NCBI GenBank assembly: GCA_039925865.1
Contig: JBDSYA010000117.1
Location: 1-9,710 of the forward strand
Reading direction: 5' to 3'
Source: JBDSYA01 sp039925865
Lineage (GTDB): Bacteria > Bacteroidota > Ignavibacteria > Tepidaquicellales > Tepidaquicellaceae
DNA: 9,710 bases
Positions 1 through 6,336 of this stretch are shown here, in pieces. The notes beneath the pieces were generated by a model that had not been told where the DNA came from, searched no databases, and was given only the letters and a program-made list of their open reading frames with translations. The translations under genes were made by a program, and so were the position numbers. How positions within the stretch are numbered: the stretch's first letter is position 1; each line of letters opens with the position of its first letter.

Positions 1-235
1 GTTCATCTCTGAAAGTTAAAGTTTCATCAAAATTATGTCCCGTGTCAATGTGAATTAAAGGAAAAGGAATTTTAGCTGGATAGAAAGCTTTCTGAGCGAG
101 CCGTGTAATTATTATTGAATCTTTTCCACCGGAAAAAAGAAGTGCAGGCCTTGCAAACTGGGCGGCAACCTCTCTTATCACATAAATTGATTCCGCTTCG
201 AGCTCGAGTAAATAACTTAAATTGTAGTTTTCCAT
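1..235 (-). CDS. cysD: Sulfate adenylyltransferase subunit 2 (CysD), N-terminal part, cut by left edge
   Basis: The small, ATP-pyrophosphatase-type subunit of ATP sulfurylase makes adenosine 5'-phosphosulfate (APS) from ATP and sulfate together with the GTPase CysN, in the cytoplasm. About 78 N-terminal residues are visible. They include the family opening with ELEAESIYVIRE (residues 11-22), the PP-loop SGGKDS (35-40) that binds ATP, the segment KIPFPLIHIDTGHNF (55-69), and TFRDE at the window edge. SGGKDS with DTGHNF is the variant I associate with one CysD subgroup; the enterobacterial enzyme has SIGKDS and DTGWKF. The ATG lies one base after the cysC stop codon (CTAGCATGG read on the minus strand), so the two are surely co-transcribed and probably translationally coupled. 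The rest of the protein, and presumably cysN, lies beyond position 1. The family assignment is very secure. Confidence 0.97.
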   Translation of the reverse strand, partial: MENYNLSYLLELEAESIYVIREVAAQFARPALLFSGGKDSIIITRLAQKAFYPAKIPFPLIHIDTGHNFDETLTFRDE

Positions 236-236
236 G

Positions 237-839
237 CTAGTTATTTAATTTCAAAAGCGGTTTTATGTAAGCAAAAATTTTTTCCGAACATTCTTCAATT
301 GTTTGAGTTGACGTATCTATTGTAAGTTCAGGGTTTTCGGGCGCTTCATATGGAGAATCTATACCTGTAAAATTTTTAATCTCGCCTAAACGTGATTTTG
401 AGTATAATCCTTTGACATCCCGTTCCTCGCATTTTTCTATTGGACAATCTACAAATATTTCAATAAACTCATTGTCGTTCACCATATCCCTCACCAACTT
501 TCTGTCATTTTTGAACGGAGATATAAAAGCCGTTAATACAATTATACCGGCATCTACCATAAGTTTACAAAGTTCTCCTGTCCTTCGAATATTTTCTTTG
601 CGATCAATATCAGTAAATCCTAAATCCTTATTCAGACCAGTACGGATATTGTCTCCGTCAAGTGTATAGGGCAATATACCTGAATTAAAAAGTTTTACTT
701 CAAGATTATTTGCAAGCGTTGATTTTCCGGATCCGGATAAACCTGTAAACCAGATAATTAAGGATTTATTTTTCAGCAAAATATTCCTGTCCGATTTTTT
801 AATGTTATGTATGTGAGGAATTATGTTTGTTCCGGACAT
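237..839 (-). CDS. cysC: Adenylylsulfate (APS) kinase CysC
   Basis: CysC phosphorylates APS at the 3' position with ATP to give PAPS, the donor for sulfate reduction and for sulfotransferases; it is cytoplasmic. At 200 residues it has the usual length of a stand-alone APS kinase. Visible landmarks are the Walker A loop GLSGSGKST (33-41), LDGDNIRTGLNKDLGF (60-75), the lid-region FISPF with its Ser (105-109), the DVKGLYSKSR segment (141-150) and the NFTGIDSPYEAP signature (156-167). All are intact, so I expect an active enzyme. The ATG at 839-837 has no Shine-Dalgarno sequence before it. It is the first gene of a minus-strand operon leading into cysD with a one-base gap, and it is divergent from the glycan gene run that starts at 1125. 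The neighbourhood allows a role in supplying PAPS for polysaccharide sulfation, but assimilatory sulfur metabolism is equally possible and no sulfotransferase is visible here. Confidence 0.97.
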   Translation of the reverse strand: MSGTNIIPHIHNIKKSDRNILLKNKSLIIWFTGLSGSGKSTLANNLEVKLFNSGILPYTLDGDNIRTGLNKDLGFTDIDRKENIRRTGELCKLMVDAGIIVLTAFISPFKNDRKLVRDMVNDNEFIEIFVDCPIEKCEERDVKGLYSKSRLGEIKNFTGIDSPYEAPENPELTIDTSTQTIEECSEKIFAYIKPLLKLNN

Positions 840-1124
840 TAATTATGGGGATCAGAACCTGATACTGAATTTTTAGTAAAATAGTATTAATAAATTATTC
901 ATACAATGAACGTATTAAGTTATATAAAAACATCAACGGGTTTATTTTAATATATGATTTAATCAATAACATTTTTAAAAATTTGCAAATTAAAATGATT
1001 GATCTTTTAGTAAATTCAAGTAATTCATCATAAAAGAAAAATAAATCGATAGAAATTTTTGTAAATGGTTTGTATCTTATAAAATATTAAATTCATATAC
1101 AGTTTATAAGCTTAGCCCGGGTTA
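840..1124. promoter_or_regulatory. Divergent intergenic region, presumed to hold promoters for cysC (minus) and the HAD operon (plus)
   Basis: This 285-base stretch separates two divergent operons, so both promoters should lie here. It is strongly AT-rich and carries no convincing ORF. I could not pick a sound pair of promoter boxes for either direction. On the minus strand TTCATT, an 18-base spacer and TACTAT form a weak candidate for cysC. On the plus side an ATGGTTTG at 1065-1072 is one swap away from the Bacteroidetes -7 pattern TAnnTTTG but does not match it. A small inverted repeat, ATCAG-AAC-CTGAT (851-863), sits just upstream of the cysC start in its leader. No Shine-Dalgarno site precedes either start codon. 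Confidence 0.6.
962..1003. repeat. Compound AT-rich inverted repeat in the divergent intergenic region
   Basis: ATCAAT (962-967) is mirrored by ATTGAT (998-1003), and CATTTT (970-975) by AAAATG (992-997). The interior (980-991) is a perfect 12-base palindrome, AATTTGCAAATT. A second perfect palindrome, ATTTTTAAAAAT (971-982), overlaps it. Only small bulges (968-969 and 976-979) break the symmetry. The position midway between cysC and the HAD gene would suit a shared operator or a cruciform-forming spacer. Such AT-rich DNA produces short palindromes by chance, so function is a guess; the symmetry itself is directly seen. Confidence 0.5.
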
Positions 1125-1826
1125 ATGCAAAATGAAATCAAAGCAGTTCTCTTTGATGTTGATGGAACATTGTATAATCAAAACAAGCTCAGGGTTATAA
1201 TTGCAATAACTGTCATTTTATCCTGTATTATTTTTCCATTCACTGCAATAAGAAAATTAAAAGTTATTAAGCATTACAGAATGTCTCAGGAAACTCTGAG
1301 GCAAAATGACAATTTGTGCTCCGACCTTGGTGCTGAACAGATAAGACTGACGGCTGAGAAAACGGGTATCGATGTTGAAAAAGTAAAAATGATCGTATCC
1401 AAATGGTTTGAGGAAGTGCCTTTAATATTTTTGCCCCTCTGCAAAAAGAAAGATCTGTACAAAACCTTTAAAAATCTTTTCCTGCAAAATATACAACTGG
1501 GATTATTTTCAGATTACCCGAGCCAAAATAAAGCGAAGGCTCTGAAGCTTGACGCTTTCATTACTTCTTATGTTTGTTCTACTGATCCGGATGTAGGTAA
1601 ATTTAAACCTGATCCAAAAGGATTTATAAAGTCTTCGGAAAAGATGGGAATCCCGGTAATCAATTTTTTATATGTTGGTGACAGAGCGGAGGTGGATGTT
1701 GTCGGAGCTAATCTATCAGGGATGGATGCTGTACTCATTGGTAAACTTCCGGAGAATGATAAGAGAAACTATTCAATAAGAGAACTAAATGAATTAGAAA
1801 ATATAATAAAGCTTAAGAATGAATAA
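1125..1826 (+). CDS. HAD-superfamily phosphatase with hydrophobic insert, putative polyprenyl-phosphoryl-pentose phosphatase
   Basis: This is a haloacid-dehalogenase fold phosphohydrolase of 233 residues. Motif I is DVDGTLY (11-17; nucleophile Asp11, acid/base Asp13). Motif II is FSD (Ser129), motif III is the lysine in GKFKPDP (158-164), and motif IV is GDRAEVD (185-191), which would bind magnesium. All four are intact. Directly after motif I there is a very hydrophobic stretch (about 23-41) followed by basic residues (RKLKVIKHYR). A cytosolic HAD cap would not normally look like this, and it suggests membrane association. The stop overlaps the next gene by 8 bases, and a UbiA-like enzyme follows after that gene. 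My inference is that it dephosphorylates a membrane-bound product such as polyprenyl-phosphoryl-5-phosphoribose; in mycobacteria a PAP2-type protein (Rv3807c) was proposed for that step. HAD family membership is secure, the substrate is not. The ATG at 1125 lacks a Shine-Dalgarno site. Confidence 0.8.
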   Translation: MQNEIKAVLFDVDGTLYNQNKLRVIIAITVILSCIIFPFTAIRKLKVIKHYRMSQETLRQNDNLCSDLGAEQIRLTAEKTGIDVEKVKMIVSKWFEEVPLIFLPLCKKKDLYKTFKNLFLQNIQLGLFSDYPSQNKAKALKLDAFITSYVCSTDPDVGKFKPDPKGFIKSSEKMGIPVINFLYVGDRAEVDVVGANLSGMDAVLIGKLPENDKRNYSIRELNELENIIKLKNE

Positions 1827-2715
1827 CGTTGAAAAAAAATGCTGGGTCTGCGGAAGTAAAAATAGAATTTTTTTATGGGGAAAAGAATTCGATAATGGTC
1901 TTGTTTCTTCAGACGTTGCCATTACAAATGATCAATACGGAAAAACACTGCCTTTATATGAATGTCAAAATTGTTCATTTACTTATGCAGACCCGTTGCC
2001 AGATAATATTTTATCATTATATGAAAATCTTGAAGATGAAATATATGTAGACAGCTTAGAGCCGCGTTATAAGGAAATGAAACATATATTCGATATGGCA
2101 CTCAGTTTACATAAAGATGCAAAAAGCGTTTTAGATGTCGGAGCAGGTGTGGGATTGCTGGTTAAGGTCGCTAAAGAAAAAGGACTAGAAGCTACCGGTG
2201 TTGAACCAAGTAAATGGCTTGTTGAGCAATCACGGAAATTATATGGCATCGAACTTATTGAAGGAATTGTGCCAAATGAAAAATTAAACGGCAAAAAATT
2301 TGATATGATATTTGCAGTAGACGTTATTGAGCATCTTTCAGATCCGGTTAATTTCCTTGCAACTTTGAAAAAACATCTGAATACAGACGGTGTAATACTG
2401 ATCGCAACTCCGGACCGCGGTAGTTTCCTTGCAAAAAGGCTTGGCAGGAAATGGTGGCACTACCGATTGGCACACATCGGATACTTTACACGTAAAAGCA
2501 TGATCGCTGTGACTGAAAAAGTTAACTTGAAAATTGAAAAATTTGACAGGCAAAACTGGTATCTGCCCTTTGGTTATTTATTATCTCGATTATCTAAATA
2601 CCTGCCGATAAAATTTTTGGTTAGCAGAGTTGAAAAGTTTCCAAAAATTCAAAACAGGACGATCCGTTTAAATTTGCATGATAACTTAGTTGTATTATTA
2701 AAAAACAATTCATGA
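1819..2715 (+). CDS. Class I SAM-dependent methyltransferase with N-terminal Cys4 zinc-ribbon-like segment
   Basis: A 298-residue protein with two parts. The N-terminus has CWVCGS (Cys8, Cys11) and YECQNCSFTYADP (Cys49, Cys52), a Cys4 arrangement that looks like a small zinc ribbon. From about residue 90 comes a Rossmann methyltransferase domain: motif I VLDVGAGVG (104-112), the acidic end of strand 2 at VEPS (Glu129), and FAVDVIEHLSDP (165-176). The tail includes GRKWWHYR (209-216), typical of glycan-cluster methyltransferases. This layout occurs in many putative sugar methyltransferases of surface polysaccharide loci; the acceptor here is unknown. Its ATG overlaps the HAD stop by 8 bases, and its stop overlaps the UbiA start (ATGA at 2712-2715), so it is translated together with the lipid-linked sugar enzymes and probably acts on the same intermediate. 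That last point is inference. Confidence 0.9.
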   Translation: MNNVEKKCWVCGSKNRIFLWGKEFDNGLVSSDVAITNDQYGKTLPLYECQNCSFTYADPLPDNILSLYENLEDEIYVDSLEPRYKEMKHIFDMALSLHKDAKSVLDVGAGVGLLVKVAKEKGLEATGVEPSKWLVEQSRKLYGIELIEGIVPNEKLNGKKFDMIFAVDVIEHLSDPVNFLATLKKHLNTDGVILIATPDRGSFLAKRLGRKWWHYRLAHIGYFTRKSMIAVTEKVNLKIEKFDRQNWYLPFGYLLSRLSKYLPIKFLVSRVEKFPKIQNRTIRLNLHDNLVVLLKNNS

Positions 2716-3653
2716 AAAAATTATTACCATATATAAGTATAGCAAGGCCGGACCATTGGTTTAAAAATGTTTTTATGCTCCCCGGAATATTCCTTGCTTA
2801 TTTATTTTCACAATTATCTTTTGATGCCTCATCTTTAATAATTATCGTCACGGGAATTTTTGCAACATGTCTGATAGCTTCAGCAAATTACACGATCAAT
2901 GAATTGCTGGATGCACCATTTGATAAAGAACATCCTATAAAAAAGTTCAGGCCGGTTCCCGCGGGACTGATAAAGCCGTCTCTGGGATATCTGCAGTACG
3001 CTTTGCTTGCGGTTGTAGGTTTAGCTATTTCATATACAATTAATATCGAGTTCTTTTTGACAAATGCTTTCCTGCTTTTTATGGGTCTTCTATATAATGT
3101 CCCGCCAATAAGGACAAAAGATATTCCATACCTGGATGTCATTTCTGAATCCGTAAATAATGCAATAAGGCTTCTTCTCGGTTGGTACCTTATCACAAAT
3201 CAGCTAAATCCTCCGCTGTCAATTATAATCGCGTACTGGATGATCGGTGCATTTTTTATGGCAAATAAAAGGCTTGGCGAGATCAGGTTTATTTCAAACA
3301 ACGACGTGGTCAAAATTTATCGAAAATCTCTGGCGTATTATACTGAAGAAAAACTGATCACAAGCATAATTTTTTATTCGTCTCTTTTTTCGTTTACATC
3401 AGCAATTTTCCTTATCAGGTATAAATTTGAATTGATACTAACTATACCTTTTTTATCATTATTAATTGCTGAGTATATCAGGATCGGATTTTTGCCGGAC
3501 AGCCCCGTACAATATCCTGAAAAATTATATAAGCAGACAAGACTTGTGCTGATCTGCAGTCTTTTTTTAATTACATTCTTTATTCTTCTATTTGTAAAAA
3601 TACCCTTACTGACTTCGTTATTTGATCCGATGTATAATACTCCGGGTCTTTGA
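2712..3653 (+). CDS. UbiA-superfamily prenyltransferase, putative polyprenyl-phosphate phosphoribosyltransferase
   Basis: A polytopic membrane protein of 313 residues with roughly eight or nine hydrophobic segments, the usual UbiA size. The N-terminal RPDHWFKNVF (12-21) and EHPIKKFRPVPAG (73-85) match the pattern of decaprenyl-phosphate phosphoribosyltransferases (Rv3806c-like: RPxxWxKN, then EHPxKRxRP). These move phosphoribose from PRPP to a polyprenyl phosphate on the inner membrane face. The first metal-binding motif reads NELLDAPFD (63-71; Asp67, Asp71), with Glu where most family members have Asp. The second acidic region is TKDIPYLD (135-142), followed by ISESVNN (144-150) and NKRLGE (185-190). 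I remember NE(x)LDAPFD and SESVNN as recurring together in an uncharacterised UbiA subgroup, so the Glu is probably a subgroup feature and not a defect. Translation is coupled to the methyltransferase before it by a 4-base overlap. An alternative is transfer of another prenyl or sugar group; the superfamily is certain, the substrate is not. Confidence 0.85.
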   Translation: MKKLLPYISIARPDHWFKNVFMLPGIFLAYLFSQLSFDASSLIIIVTGIFATCLIASANYTINELLDAPFDKEHPIKKFRPVPAGLIKPSLGYLQYALLAVVGLAISYTINIEFFLTNAFLLFMGLLYNVPPIRTKDIPYLDVISESVNNAIRLLLGWYLITNQLNPPLSIIIAYWMIGAFFMANKRLGEIRFISNNDVVKIYRKSLAYYTEEKLITSIIFYSSLFSFTSAIFLIRYKFELILTIPFLSLLIAEYIRIGFLPDSPVQYPEKLYKQTRLVLICSLFLITFFILLFVKIPLLTSLFDPMYNTPGL

Positions 3654-3698
3654 CTATGAATAGTTTGAAAAATTTTTCCACACGTATTTGACCATAAA

Positions 3699-5318
3699 AT
3701 GAAAAAAATAAATTCTGTTCTGTATCTTCTGATCCTTCCAGTATTGTTAATTATACTTTCCATCTTATATAAAGCTTCAATAGGCGAATATTTCATCGGG
3801 GGATTTTATGATCCTGCTTATAATTATCTTATCAATTCACTTAATTTATCACAATTCAATGCTTATGGTGTAGGAAATTTTGATCATCCCGGCACACCGG
3901 TTCAAGTGATGGGAGCCTTCGTGATCAAATTCTTTCACATGATAAGTGGAAATGACCCTGACATTGCGAAAGATGTTTTTACGAGACCGGAATTTTATTT
4001 GTCCAGAATATTTATTGTGTTCGTATTAATGATTGCTTCGGCATTATTCTTTTTAGGTCTGATTGTTTATAAAAAGCTTAATGATATTAAATCGGCTATA
4101 TTTTTACAGCTGACACCTTTTTATTTTTCCACGGTATATTACCAGTTCACAAATTTTACTTCAGAGCCATTCCTGATCTTTACGATACTTATTTTTATAG
4201 GAATAGTAATTTATTTTGTAAACGATCCTGATATGTCGAAGAGTAAGTCTATGAAATATGCTGTGATATTCGGTTTGATTTGCGGATTCGGATTAGCCTC
4301 TAAGATTTCCATATTTCCTGTTTTTATAATTCCACTTTTACTACTGCGAAAAATTTCAGTAAAAGTAATTTTTCTTGTCGTATTAATCTTATCGTTCATG
4401 GCTTTTATTTATCCTGCCTTCTCATCAGATAATGCATCGAAATATTCTTCTTGGGTAAAAGGTGTTATTACTCACAGCGGTAAATACGGAGAAGGGTCAG
4501 AAAATTTTATTGATTCAGAGAAATTTTCAACGAATATAAAAACAATTTTTTTCACTGATCCGGTCTTTGGGTTTACATATTTCATGATATTTTTTTTCCT
4601 GATATTTCAGTTCTTTTTAAAAACAGGAAAGATAATAAGAAAGAATAAATATTTTATTTTACTGGTTGGTATTTTTCTGGCAATGTCAGGTCAGGTTTTT
4701 ATTGTAGCAAAGCATTTTGAACCTCATTATATGATACCCGCCATGATGCTTACAGTATTTGGGCTCTTTGTATTAAATTCAGTCGCGTGGAGTATTTTTC
4801 CGGCTTATTTTGGCAGAAATAAAATTGCTTACATCTCATTAGTGATGATGGTATTTACATATTTTCAGGTCATTAATATTACAAAGGAAACTACGTACTT
4901 TAAAAACCGAAGGGACGAATCCTATAAGGTAATGAATTATCTGAAGGAAAATTATAAGGATATGCCGGTGGTAACAACCTATGGCTCTTCAAGCAGAGAA
5001 TTTTCTTTATATCTCGGAGTATACTGGGGAGGAACTCAAAAAGAGCGCTATTCGAAATTGCTGAATAACTTATATCCAAACTATTATTACTTTGACAGGT
5101 GGAGAAGAGATTTTGATCAGGTCTCCGATATTGAAAGAATGAAAACTCAACTCTTAAATTCCGGTAAAATAATTCTACAGACAGACAGCAAAGAGGTGCT
5201 TAACAATTTTATGGAAAAGATAAAGCTGATTGCCAACAAACCCAATGCATCTTTCAAAAGTGTTATTTCGAATTTCAGAGGTGAGAATATTTATGAAATT
5301 GATCTAAATCCTTCCTGA
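3699..5318 (+). CDS. GT-C type membrane glycosyltransferase (GT39/PMT-like)
   Basis: A 539-residue multi-spanning protein with about ten hydrophobic segments up to residue 390, then a mostly soluble C-terminal part (about 395-539). After the first membrane segment (7-24) lies FYDPAYNYL (36-44). Its Asp38 occupies the place of the catalytic Asp in the first outer loop of GT-C enzymes. NFDHPGTP (60-67), NFTSEPF (152-158), ASKISIFP (200-207) and KHFEPHYMIP (338-347) are further conserved-looking patches of the family. Such enzymes use a polyprenyl-phosphate sugar as donor and work on the periplasmic or outer face. It starts 45 bases after the UbiA-like gene, which could make exactly such a donor, so I infer transfer of a lipid-linked pentose to a glycan, lipid or protein. 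The ATG is preceded by CCATAAA with no Shine-Dalgarno site. The GT-C class is fairly sure; donor and acceptor are unknown. Confidence 0.75.
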   Translation: MKKINSVLYLLILPVLLIILSILYKASIGEYFIGGFYDPAYNYLINSLNLSQFNAYGVGNFDHPGTPVQVMGAFVIKFFHMISGNDPDIAKDVFTRPEFYLSRIFIVFVLMIASALFFLGLIVYKKLNDIKSAIFLQLTPFYFSTVYYQFTNFTSEPFLIFTILIFIGIVIYFVNDPDMSKSKSMKYAVIFGLICGFGLASKISIFPVFIIPLLLLRKISVKVIFLVVLILSFMAFIYPAFSSDNASKYSSWVKGVITHSGKYGEGSENFIDSEKFSTNIKTIFFTDPVFGFTYFMIFFFLIFQFFLKTGKIIRKNKYFILLVGIFLAMSGQVFIVAKHFEPHYMIPAMMLTVFGLFVLNSVAWSIFPAYFGRNKIAYISLVMMVFTYFQVINITKETTYFKNRRDESYKVMNYLKENYKDMPVVTTYGSSSREFSLYLGVYWGGTQKERYSKLLNNLYPNYYYFDRWRRDFDQVSDIERMKTQLLNSGKIILQTDSKEVLNNFMEKIKLIANKPNASFKSVISNFRGENIYEIDLNPS

Positions 5319-5387
5319 TGCAATTTCAGACTATCTATTTCTTTGTTAAATTTAAAGTACTGCAAGTTTTAGAATTTTATTTATAAG

Positions 5388-5393
5388 TATAAT
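5388..5393 (+). promoter_or_regulatory. Possible -10 box (TATAAT) before the tandem methyltransferase genes
   Basis: The 93-base gap between 5318 and 5412 contains one perfect TATAAT, 18 bases before the ATG at 5412. The -35 position (around 5365-5370, AGTTTT) is a poor match, and a TATAAT is expected by chance in such AT-rich DNA. A weak purine stretch AAAGAG (5396-5401) could serve as ribosome binding site. No terminator hairpin is visible after the GT-C gene, so the downstream pair may also be read through from the upstream operon. Confidence 0.25.
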
Positions 5394-5411
5394 ATAAAGA
5401 GTTAATAATTT

Positions 5412-6305
5412 ATGATAAGACGAAATCTGTCAAAACCAATGAAGACATGGGTTAAGAAGAAGCTAAAGAATGTTTATTCAGAATTAAGTTCGGAAAAAAA
5501 CAAAACTCATAAAGATAATTCCAAAATTTTATATTTCGAATATTTAAATGGAAAAGACTATTACATTATTCCAAAAGCAAAAGATGATCATGATGTATGC
5601 GAGTTAGATTTGCCAATACCCCCTGTCAAATTATGGCTTGGATATGGTGAAAAAAAGGAAGTATACTTATACGGCAAGGTACAGGTAGAAACGATGCTAG
5701 ATGCTGTTAAAAAATCCGGTTTTGAAATATCACCAGGAAACAAAGTTCTTGATTTTGGATGCGGTGCCGGAAGAATGATAAGATGGCTGAAGCCTTATTC
5801 AAATGAATGCGAGATTTGGGGAACAGATATAAGTTCAGATCACATTTTTTGGGCAAAAAAATATTTACGCCCGCCTTTTAATTTTGCAACAACCACGACA
5901 ATCCCGCATTTACCTTTTGAAGATTCGTATTTTGATTTTATATATGCAGGATCAGTATTTACTCATATTGATGATCTTGCCGAATCATGGCTGCTTGAGC
6001 TTAGAAGAATATTGAATAAAAACGGAAGGTTGTTTATTACGATCCAGGAAAAAAATTCTATTAAAATTATTCAGGATAATCCACTCTATCGCAAGGAATG
6101 GCTCTCAGCCTATATAAACAAAAGTCCTATGGCAGATGATATTGATTCTGATTTTGCTATTATTTCCGGGGGCAGGGGAGTTGCATCTCAGGTCTTTTAT
6201 GATATAGATTATTTCTGTGAATCAGTCAGTAATATTCTCAAAACTGTTTCTGTCCATAAGGAAATATACGGTTTTCAGACCGGGGTAGTCATGATGAAAA
6301 ATTAA
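5412..6305 (+). CDS. Class I SAM-dependent methyltransferase
   Basis: A 297-residue protein whose first 30 residues are strongly basic (MIRRNLSKPM, then KKKLKN), followed by about 80 residues I do not recognise. The methyltransferase domain begins near 108 with motif I VLDFGCGAG (112-120). It continues with GTDISSDHI (137-145, Asp139 as the ribose-binding acid), LPFEDSYFDFIYAGSVFTHI (167-186) and an LRRILNKNGRLFIT strand (197-210). The C-terminal region (about 240-297) has IISGGRGVASQVFYD, which I cannot assign. The weakly conserved N-terminus may recognise the acceptor. It heads a pair with the methyltransferase at 6337, 31 bases downstream, and sits in the same orientation as the HAD-to-GT-C cassette. 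Methylation of a sugar in the locus product is an inference; no signature identifies the acceptor. Confidence 0.9.
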   Translation: MIRRNLSKPMKTWVKKKLKNVYSELSSEKNKTHKDNSKILYFEYLNGKDYYIIPKAKDDHDVCELDLPIPPVKLWLGYGEKKEVYLYGKVQVETMLDAVKKSGFEISPGNKVLDFGCGAGRMIRWLKPYSNECEIWGTDISSDHIFWAKKYLRPPFNFATTTTIPHLPFEDSYFDFIYAGSVFTHIDDLAESWLLELRRILNKNGRLFITIQEKNSIKIIQDNPLYRKEWLSAYINKSPMADDIDSDFAIISGGRGVASQVFYDIDYFCESVSNILKTVSVHKEIYGFQTGVVMMKN

Positions 6306-6336
6306 ATATTTTTTCAAACAAAACGGTAACAATAAA

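Noticed and set aside
3656..3691. An 11-codon mini-ORF (ATG at 3656) between the UbiA-like and GT-C genes
   Set aside because: It is too short, has no ribosome binding site or regulatory peptide signature, and is in a different frame from the GT-C gene.
3374..3796. A 140-codon open frame on the minus strand across the UbiA-like/GT-C junction
   Set aside because: It lies antisense to two well-supported membrane-protein genes, shows no domain or start signal, and is a typical shadow of AT-rich hydrophobic coding DNA.
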